From: Rebecca billardiae RCC1528
Lineage: Eukaryota > Haptophyta
NCBI GenBank assembly: GCA_965240325.2
Contig: OZ251222.1
Location: 4,278,001 to 4,342,000, forward strand
Length of the DNA stretch: 64,000 nt
Direction: 5' to 3'
Each line of letters opens with the position of its first letter. Position 1 is the stretch's first letter. This document shows positions 53,656 through 61,848 of this stretch, piece after piece. Made by a program: the position numbers and the translations under genes. Under the pieces are notes generated by a model. It did no database searches. It saw nothing but the letters and a program-made list of their open reading frames with translations, and had not been told where the DNA came from.

Positions 53656-56600
53656 TCAGCAGCGCATGGGGCCTCCGCCCTGTGCGCGCGGCGGCCGTGC
53701 CTGTGGCGCCGCCGCTGCGGGCGCCGAGGCCGAGTCCGGTGCGGTCGCGGCCTCGGGCTCGGCGTGCGCGCCGGCAGGCGTGTGCCTCAGCGGCGGCAGA
53801 CTGTGCATCCGAGCGCGGTGTGGCGATGCTCCGAGGCTGCGCTCGGATGGTACTAGAAGGCTGTGCAGTCGAGCGCGGGGTGGCGAGTCGCCCAGGCTGC
53901 GCTCGGCTGCGCTCGCTGCCACGGACTCGGCCGAGGGCGGCGCGGGCACGCCCGCCGCCCCGCCGCCGGCCTCCGCCTCGCTCGGCTCGGCCGGAGGTGC
54001 GGGCTGCGAGCTCGCGCTCAGCATGCTCTGCACGGAGAGCGCGTCGGACGTGCACGGCGACAGCCGGCGCGAGGGCGGCGAGTCGCCGCCGGGCGCGCCG
54101 CCGTGCGGCTCTGACCCGTTGTGCTGCGTGCTGGCGAGCGAGAGCCTCGACGAGTCGAGCCGCTCGCCCAGGGCTTTGCTGCTGGCGGGGGTGCCCGCGC
54201 ACGCGGCAGTCGCGGCTTTGCGCGAGAGCGCTGCGTTATGTGCGCCCTTGGCATCGGCCTCGGCCTCGGCCTTGGCCTCGGCCTCGGCGGTCTGCGCGGC
54301 GTGTGCGGAGCTGGGCGTCGGCCGGATGTCGTCGCCGCCTCCCGCCAGCTCCGCCTGCTGCCGCAAGGCGTGGCCACCGCCGGGCGCACGCGCGGGCGCC
54401 TCCGCCGGCGGCGCCTCCGCCGCGCCCTCCGCGCCGCCGCCGCCCACCTGCCGCGGCAGCGCGTACCCGCTGAGCAGCTCCTTGATCCGGTTGATGCCGG
54501 GCGTGTCCTTGTTCACGCACTCGTCCAGCCCGGCGGCTTCGAACGCGTGCCGGTCCGCCGAGCCGACCGGGTCGCCCGTCATGCCGACGATGCGCCCGCT
54601 GAACCCGGCGGCGCGCAGCGCGCGCACCGCCTCGTCGCCGCGCATGCGCGGCATCTGGTTGTCCGTGATCACCAGCGCGTATCGCTGTGCGTGCGCTGCC
54701 TCGAAGGCCTGCAGCGCGTGCTGCCCGTCCTCCGCCTCGTCGTACGGCACGCCCAGCTTGCCGAACACGCGCAGCCGCATCGAGCGGCGCAGGATGGCGT
54801 CGTCCTGGGCCGCGGCGGGAGGGCGGGGCGCGCGCGAGGGGGCGGTGAGCGGCCGCGCTGGGCGCGCGAAGAGGCGCGCCGCGCCCGTCGCTCGCGCGCG
54901 AGCGCTCGCGCGGCGGGCTGCGGCGCCGCGCGGTGCCGGGTGCGGTGCGGTGGCGCCGCGCGCACCTCGACGTAGAGGAGGCGGAACGACGGCGGGAAGG
55001 TGAGCTGCGAGGCCTTGGCGGGCGAGGCCCTTGGCTGCGCGGGCGGCGTGCTCTCCGCGGACGCGGGCTGCGCCACGGCCAGCGCGGCCGCCGCCCCCGT
55101 CTTGGGCTGGCCGGCCGGCGCGTCCGCCGCGGGCGCGCCGGCCGGCCCGCTCGCGCCGGCCGTGCGCTGCAGCTCCTGCTCGTCGGCCGGGGGTGCGGCG
55201 GGGAGGAGCAGGCGCAGCGTGAAGGTCGCGCCCTTGCCCAGCCCGTCCGAGCTCAGCTCGAGCCCGCAGCCCGGCCCGTGCAGCTTGAGCAGCTGGCGCG
55301 TGATCATCAGCCCCAGCCCAGTCCCGCCGTTGCCCTGCAGCTGCCCCTGCCCCACCTGCGTGAACGCCTCGCCGTGCAGCAGCGTGCGCATCTCCGCGGC
55401 GGTGAGGCCCGGGCCCTGGTCGACGACGTCGACGCGCATCGCCCACGCCTGCTCGGCGCCGTCGGCGGCGCCTCGCCCGCGGACGCCCGCGGCGGCGGGC
55501 GCCGCGTCAGCCGCGGCGCTCTCCGCGGCCGCGGGCGCGGCCGCCGGCAGCGTGGCGGGCTCGACGGCGACGCCGATCGTGACGGCGGCGCCGGCCGGGG
55601 AGAACTTGAGCGCGTTGGACACGCCGTTGTTGAGGCACTGCTGCAGCCGGCGCATGTCGCCGTAGACGCGCGCGCTGCGCGCCGAGCCGCTCGGCACCGC
55701 CGCCTGCAGCCGCACGCCGCGCGCGCGCGCCTGCCCCGCGAACGTGTGCAGCGCGCCCGTGACGAGCGCGCACACGCCAAACCGCTCGGGCACGAGGCTG
55801 AGCCGGCCCGAGTCGATGCGCTCAAAGTCGAGCATGTCCGAGACGATGGTCTCCATCAGCGTGGCGCACGTCGCGAGCGATTCGACGCAGTCCGACACCG
55901 CGGGGTGCGCGAGCGTCGTGGAGGGCGCCATCTCCTTCAGCTCGGTCATCATGTTGGTGATCGTGAGCAGCGGGCTGCGCAGGTCGTGCATCACGATGCG
56001 GATCAGCCGGCCGCGCGCGGTCGTGGCGGACTCGGCGGCGGAGGTGCGCACGGCCATGGCCGTCCGCTCCTTCTCCTCGTGGCGCCACCGCCGCGTCGCC
56101 GCCACCACCTCGCGCCCGAAGAACCACTGCGAGCGCATCGCCACCACGCGGCGCAGCACCGCGTACGACAGGATGATGAACGCGGCCACAAACGCCGCGA
56201 GCTGGTCAAAGTCGAGCGGATTGCCGGGCGCGGGCAGGATGAACTCGGCGAAGAGCAGCTGGCTCACCGTCCACAGCAGGATGAGCGCGTACCACCCGAG
56301 GTTGAGCGGCAGCACCAGCCCGGCCGCCATCGTCGAGACGAGCGCGGCCATCACGGACGTGGCTGCGGGCTCGTTTGACGACGCGCCGCCGCCGATTGCG
56401 CCGAGGAAGTACTCCACGCGGTGGTTGGCGAGCATCACCACCGTCGTCACGAGCATGCACTGCCACGCCGTCGCGAGCGCCTGCCCGAGCGCAAGCGAGA
56501 CCGTCCGCTGGCTCTGCGCCGTGACGGCGAACAGCAGGAAGCACGAGTTCAGCAGCCCCGCGACCGCGCTGCGGATGATGATCGCGAGGAGCGCGCGCGA

Positions 56601-56954
56601 CGACTGCACGCCAAATGTGAGGACGAGCACGATCATGCCGAGCTCGAGGCACGCGAGCCGCGCGGCCTGGCGAAAAAAGCTCTCCCGGTGCGACGTGTGC
56701 CGGTACTCGCACTCGACCGCGCGGTCGAGAAACGTGCCGCCCCACGAGAAGAGCGGCGGCGTCACGTCGAGCTCGGGCTCGTCGTCCTCCGCGTCCGGCG
56801 GCGAAGCGGGGAGGGAGGCCGGCAGGGGGTCGACGGGCGAGCGCGTGTCGCGCTCGCCGCCGGACGACACCCGCGCTAGCGAGGCCGCCGGGCGATGTGT
56901 GGAGTGCACGCGCCTGGGCGATCCCATCGGGGGAGCTGGTGGTGGGCCGCGCAC
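53656..56954 (-). CDS. Membrane hybrid histidine kinase (HisKA-HATPase-REC)
   Basis: Two exons (56954-54966, 54804-53656) with a 161-bp GTGCGCG...AG intron encode 1,045 residues. Residues about 98-270 hold five or six hydrophobic helices without a large extracytoplasmic loop. The HisKA H-box is RIVMHDLRSPLL with His323. HATPase motifs are the N box NNGVSNALKFSP, G1 DVVDQGPGL and G2 GGTGLGLMI. After the intron a receiver domain starts with DDAILRR, has the phospho-acceptor Asp711 in VITDNQMPRM, then GMTGD and the conserved Lys in CVNKD. The C-terminal 240 residues are low-complexity and Ser/Pro/Ala-rich, with two similar short blocks (AERSLGDSPPRARLHSL, SERSLGASPHRARMHSL). It should start a His-Asp phosphorelay; the signal is unknown. 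An alternative start is Met10. Confidence 0.93.
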
Positions 56955-57715
56955 GGGGCGGGCTAGCCGAGGTGCTCAGTTCGTCCACCTCCACCACAAC
57001 CACGAACGGCGAATGTCACACTATGTTCGACGCGATTCGCGCATCCTATGACGTAACACGCAAGGTACCGGTAGGTCCTTTGGGTAGGTACTGTAGTGCC
57101 AAAGGACCATCAAATACGATGGTCCTTTGGTAGTGCTGATGACGATGACTATTTTTCAACATCGATACAAATCGCACGGCGGCAGTTGATTATGATTTTG
57201 GTGTTCATCATGCGACGAGTGTATCAGTCAAAACTGCAAACGACGAAATTGTATGTGTAGTGGATTGGATGCGTGACTCCGATGACATATTGGATCGAAA
57301 TGTAATGGTGTGAATCTTTGAGATATCGATCACGGGTACAGTTTGGGTGCTTCACGGTCATGACTGGGTAATAAGTCTTGATTTTAGGCTAACCGATTGC
57401 ATGATTATCTATTATTGATGTCGCCCCCGCCATCAAGTCTGAACCGGCACCTATCCGAATCACCAGTGCGTGACAGTACCGGCAAAACGGTCTTGCATCA
57501 GTAAGCACGTCAATTATGGTGGGCGCTGGGCGGAGGGTAATTTGTTCCTAGAGACTTCGAGATTCTTCCAGTAGTCCGGTCCGGTAGACCGCCAAGAAAA
57601 AGCAATATTATACAATAACGGTAAAAACATCGCGCAGCATTATTCGAATAAAAAAGACAGGTCGCGAAAAAAGTAAAAAACGCGCGCCCGCCATCGCCCA
57701 ACGCCGCCCGCGACC
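56955..57715. other. Divergent intergenic region with hairpin
   Basis: This 761-bp AT-richer gap lies between divergent starts. CCAAAGGACCATC (57099-57111) pairs perfectly with 57118-57130 over a 6-nt loop, and a third GGTCCTTTGG lies at 57075-57084. No coding sequence is supported. Confidence 0.5.
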
Positions 57716-60208
57716 ATGCAGCCCCGCGGCGGGCGCCGGCAGACCGGGCAGAAGCAGGGCTCGTGGGTGCGCACCGCCATCTGCTTGTCGACGGCTGCGC
57801 TCCTCAGCCTCATCACCTACTGGAATGTGAGCTTTGTCTACGCGCGCTCGCGCGCGAGCGCGCTGCAGCCGCAGGAGGGCGACGAGCAAATCGCGTACGA
57901 TCGCAGCTCCCGGCACGGGAGGCGCAGCGAGGCCAGCCTCATGGTCGGCCACGACGCGAACGACGGTGGCGACGACGACGGGTTCGGCTCGGACAGCGAC
58001 GACGACCTCGCGCACGCCGTGCACGCCGCGGGCGGCGCGGGCGAGGCCGAGGACGACGAGGAGGTCGACAGCGAGGCGTTCGGGCTCGAGGAGGGCGAGG
58101 TGGACCCGGTGTCCAAGCCGCCCGCCGGGGAGGGCGGCGCGCGCGGCGTCGCGGGCGAGGGCGGCGGCGGCGGCGCGGCCAAGCCCGCGCTCACGGGCAA
58201 GGCGGCGTTCGGGCTGGCGCCGCCGCTGCCGTCGCACTGCCCGAGCACGCTGCGGCCGTACCACACGCTGCTCACCGCGCAGTCGACCACGTACCAGAAC
58301 TGGCAGTCGCGCATCATGTACTACCACTTCACCAAGCAGCAGAAGGCGAGCCAGCCGTGCACCGAGATGGGCGGCTTCACGCGCCTCGTCGCGCACAAGA
58401 AGGGTGCGCGCGCGCGGCCGCGCGGCCGCCGCGCGGCCGCGCGCGCGCGCGGCGCCGCCCCCGTCCGAGCGCCGCGCTCGCCCCGGCTGCCGCTCGCGCC
58501 ACGCGCCGCGCGCCGCGCGCCCCGCAGGCGAGCCCGACGGCCTGGAGGACGAGATCCCCTCCGTCTTCGTCACCGAGTACACGGCGGAGGAGCTCGCGCG
58601 CTTCAAGCACTTTGCCGTGATGAACCGGCCGTTCAGCGTGCTGCAGATGCTCGCCAACCCGGGTGCGCGCGCGCGGCGTCAGCACGCGCGCGCCGCGCGC
58701 CGCGCCTCGGCCCACGCGCCTTGCTTGGCACGTGGCGGCCGCCCCTGCCCCGCTGCGCGCGCGAGCGCAGCCATGATGGCGCGCATCACGGAGGAGTACC
58801 TGATGATCGCCGAGACCGACCACGTGCTCATGCGCCCGCTGCCGAACCTCGCCACGCGCGAGCAGCCCGCCGCGTACAACTTTGGGTACATGCACGCCAA
58901 CGCGGGGCAGCAGCCGGTGCGCGGCGCGCGGAGGCGGCGCGCGGAGGCGGCGCGGCGGCGGCGCCGCGGCGGCGCGGCGCGGCGCGGCGCGGTGGCGCGC
59001 GCCGAGGGGTCGGCGCGCTGAGCGCGGCGCCGGCGCGCGCCGCTGCTGCTGCTGCGCAGATTATCTCGCACATCGCGCCCAAGGTGCGCTGGCAGGACGT
59101 GCAGCCCATCGGCCCGTCGCCGTGCATCCTGCACCTGAGCTCGCTCCAGAAGTTTGCGCAGAAGTGGAACGACTACTCGATCGCGCTCAAGCTGTACGAG
59201 CCCGCGGACAAGATGTGCGCGCACGGGCGCGCGCGCGCGCGCCGCGCGCCGCGCGCGGGCGCGCGCGCGCCCACCTCGCCCCGCCCCGCCTGCTTGCGCC
59301 GCAGGTTCGGCTGGGTGCTCGAGATGTGGGGCTACGCGATCGCGGCCGCGGACGAGGGCGTGGTGCACAAGGTGCTGCCCAACATGCAGTGCGAGCCCGG
59401 CGCGCAGTCGCGCATGGCGGAGGAGTACACGGACAAGTACTACATCCACCACTACACGTACGGCTCCGAGTACAAGCTGAACGGCGAGCCGCAGGGCGTC
59501 AACCAGATCGGCGAGTGGTCGCTCGACAAGCGGCACTACGGCGGCGCGTACCCGCCGCGCGACCTGCAGCCGCCGCCCGCCACAGGCCACTCGGCCAAAA
59601 ACCACGCGCCACGGTGCGCGCGCCGCGCGCACCGCGCGCGCGCGCGCTCGGCGCGCGGACGCCCACCGCGCCCCTGCCCCTCCCCCGCGCGCGCGGCGCA
59701 GCTGGCTGACGATGGCGTGGAACGAGGCGTCGGCCAACATCCCGACCTGGCCCGACACAAAAGCCCTCGGCACACTCGGCTGGCGGCGCGAGCCCGCGAC
59801 AGACGCGCAGATCAGGTGCCGCGCGCGCGCGCGGCTGGGCTGCGCGCGCCATCGCCGCGCGCGCGCTCACGCCCTCGCCCCGCGACCGCGCGTGCCCCGG
59901 CCCTGCCGCGTCGCAGCGCCTCGCCCCTCGCGTCGAGCATCGCGGGGAGCAAGTGGAAGTGGGGGGGCGTGCCGGGCCTGGTGTTCGGGCCTGCAGGCAA
60001 GCTCACGACGCCGTGGGGTGAGGGCAAGTGGGGGCTGGTGCCGACGACCGGCGCGGAGGGCGGCGCCGCCGCGCCCGGGGAAACGATCTTCGTGGACTTC
60101 GCCTCCGCGCTGCACAACCTGCAGTTCGATCTCGCGGCGGGCACCTTCATGTCCACGCGCGTGGGCGACGGCGAGCACGTGAGCGGCGTGCGCGACGTGA
60201 CAGAGTGA
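57716..60208 (+). CDS. HPAT/SGT-like peptidyl glycosyltransferase (hydroxyproline O-arabinosyltransferase-like)
   Basis: Seven exons (57716-58403, 58528-58662, 58771-58916, 59060-59214, 59305-59613, 59702-59815, 59917-60208) with 88-143 bp GT-AG introns give 612 residues. A signal anchor (TAICLSTAALLSLITYWNVS) is followed by an acidic stem. The catalytic region matches plant/algal HPAT and serine galactosyltransferases: YHTLLTAQSTTYQNWQSRIM, GLEDEIPSVFVTEYTAEELA, YLMIAETDHVLMRPLPNLA with an ETDH metal site, QPIGPSPCILHL, IGEWSLDKRHYGGAYPP and AWNEASANIPTWPDTKALG. Every splice restores this pattern in phase. It is a Golgi type II protein that would glycosylate Hyp- or Ser-rich proteins; sugar specificity is not readable. 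The Pro/Ser glycoprotein at 1-9302 is the kind of substrate expected. Confidence 0.92.
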   Translation: MQPRGGRRQTGQKQGSWVRTAICLSTAALLSLITYWNVSFVYARSRASALQPQEGDEQIAYDRSSRHGRRSEASLMVGHDANDGGDDDGFGSDSDDDLAHAVHAAGGAGEAEDDEEVDSEAFGLEEGEVDPVSKPPAGEGGARGVAGEGGGGGAAKPALTGKAAFGLAPPLPSHCPSTLRPYHTLLTAQSTTYQNWQSRIMYYHFTKQQKASQPCTEMGGFTRLVAHKKGARARPRGRRAAARARGAAPVRAPRSPRLPLAPRAARRAPRRRARRPGGRDPLRLRHRVHGGGARALQALCRDEPAVQRAADARQPGCARAASARARRAPRLGPRALLGTWRPPLPRCARERSHDGAHHGGVPDDRRDRPRAHAPAAEPRHARAARRVQLWVHARQRGAAAGARRAEAARGGGAAAAPRRRGAARRGGARRGVGALSAAPARAAAAAAQIISHIAPKVRWQDVQPIGPSPCILHLSSLQKFAQKWNDYSIALKLYEPADKMCAHGRARARRAPRAGARAPTSPRPACLRRRFGWVLEMWGYAIAAADEGVVHKVLPNMQCEPGAQSRMAEEYTDKYYIHHYTYGSEYKLNGEPQGVNQIGEWSLDKRHYGGAYPPRDLQPPPATGHSAKNHAPRCARRAHRARARSARGRPPRPCPSPARAAQLADDGVERGVGQHPDLARHKSPRHTRLAARARDRRADQVPRARAAGLRAPSPRARSRPRPATARAPALPRRSASPLASSIAGSKWKWGGVPGLVFGPAGKLTTPWGEGKWGLVPTTGAEGGAAAPGETIFVDFASALHNLQFDLAAGTFMSTRVGDGEHVSGVRDVTE

Positions 60209-61235
60209 GCCGCTCTGGACCGCCGGGCGAGCGAGCGAGGCGGGCGGTGCTCGACGGCGGGCGCTTCCGGCGAGCGGCGCGCATGGCGGCGGGTCTTTTG
60301 GCTGCGCGCCCACTCCGCTGCGGCCCCTGGGACGGTGGCTTTTCGCTTGGGCCTGGCTCGGCCGCCGCGTGGACGCACGGCTGCGCGCGCCGGCCGCGCG
60401 TCAGGCGGCGCAGCGCCTGGGCTGATCAGCCGCTGATGCCCGCCGTTGTCGTGTCAGCACTCTACTGTCGATCAGCACGCCGTACGACGGCGGACGGGCG
60501 GCGCGGTCGCTGCTGAGTGCTGTCGCGACTCGGCCCAAGGCCAAACCCTGGGCCTGTGCTTTATTATTCGGTCGACGATACTAAGGCAGGACCACTACTG
60601 TGATTGCCTCGCGTAACACACATACACGCTAATAACGGCCGCGCGCATTCTGATTCACATCAGGTGTATCGTCTGCATCCGCTTGGCATCGTCATCGCGC
60701 GTCGTCAGCACTTATAATCCGCCGCGTGTCATGAGTCGTGGCCCGCCCGCAGTCGCAACGCCAACTGGTGCTGTGATCGACAGTGATGCGCCATGCTTGT
60801 AATCCCACGCCGACTTGCCGCCCCTATTGGCCGGGCGTTCGACCAACTCGGCTAATAAGGAGCCGGGTCCCCAGCTGAGTTGGTCGTCGAACGCTCGGTC
60901 AACGAGGCTGCCAAAAGCTCGCACCAGCGTCGTCGCGCACGTGCGTGCGATGGCAGCGAGCGGTCGAGGAGCGAGCCTGGCGTGCGTCGGCCGAGCGTGT
61001 GCGGTGTGGCAAGCCACGAGTGGCGGGGCCGTGCGGATCCCCGTCGCCACCTGCATCAGCCCGGGCCGCGGCACTGCTGATCGAGGCGCACGGTCGATCG
61101 ATGCAGCGCGTGCGCCCCCCACGCCTGCCGGAAAGCACGTCGAGAGGCGCCGTGACGAGCAAGGACGGCAGACGACGCACACGTCGCGCGCGCGGACACG
61201 CCGCAGCGAATCGGGAAGTGACGCCAGGAGCGGGT
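60209..61235. other. Intergenic region with near-palindrome
   Basis: GCGTTCGACCAACTC (60835-60849) is inverted at 60877-60894 with a 3-nt insertion, making a long imperfect hairpin around 27 bases. No gene is supported between the HPAT-like stop and the small charged protein. Confidence 0.5.
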
Positions 61236-61514
61236 TTACTTCTTCTCCGCGGCCGCCTTCTCCATCTCGGCGGTCTTTTTGGCCAGTCGCCGCGCCTCCA
61301 CCTCCTCCTTCTGCTTCTTCAACCGCTCGCGCTCCTCCTTTTCCGCCTTCAGCCGCGCGCGGTCCTCGGCCGCCTTGGCGAACGTGTCCGCGTCCGCCTT
61401 GCGCGCCTGAATGCCCGATGCGCCGCCGCCGGCGTTCTTCGCCGCCGCCGCCGCGCGCTTGGCGGCGTCCTCGCGCGCGCGGTTGTTCTTGCTGGCGTTC
61501 GAGCCCTTGCCCAT
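61236..61514 (-). CDS. Small charged coiled-coil protein (SERF/4F5-like N-terminus)
   Basis: The 92-residue protein begins MGKGSNASKNNRAREDAAKR at ATG 61514. The frame is open upstream but that part is low-complexity and unlike a leader. The N-terminus resembles the short basic start of 4F5/SERF-type proteins. After a Gly-rich hinge (NAGGGASG) a continuous Lys/Glu/Ala/Arg helix runs to the end (ARLKAEKEERERLKKQKEE). Such proteins are soluble and abundant, and often bind RNA or chaperone acidic partners; that is family knowledge, not visible here. No intron is needed. The gene could be named only by similarity of composition, so function stays open. Confidence 0.6.
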   Translation of the reverse strand: MGKGSNASKNNRAREDAAKRAAAAAKNAGGGASGIQARKADADTFAKAAEDRARLKAEKEERERLKKQKEEVEARRLAKKTAEMEKAAAEKK

Positions 61515-61848
61515 CGACAGTGTCGCGTCTGGCCGCGCGCCGCTGCACAGCCGCCCAGCAGGGGCCCCAGATGCACCGGTGTCCACCGTGTCCACGCGTG
61601 ACGCGAGCTGTGCCGGTGGCCAGCGCGTGGCACACCGGCAGCGGTCCGGGGCCGACACGGGGAATCTGAGCCACGACAATGGCGGCCCCAACCCAAACAG
61701 TTGCCCCGAAGAAGGCCTCTTGGGGCTCTCGGCCGGCCTACACACTAGGACTGCGGCGTCTGACGAGAGTGCCTCGCCCGCTCCGCCGCGCCGATACGCG
61801 CCACACCACGCGCACGCCCGGCGGCCGGCGCGCCACGCGGCCGTGCGA
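61515..61848. other. Intergenic gap
   Basis: These 334 bases separate two minus-strand genes. No feature is supported. Confidence 0.5.
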
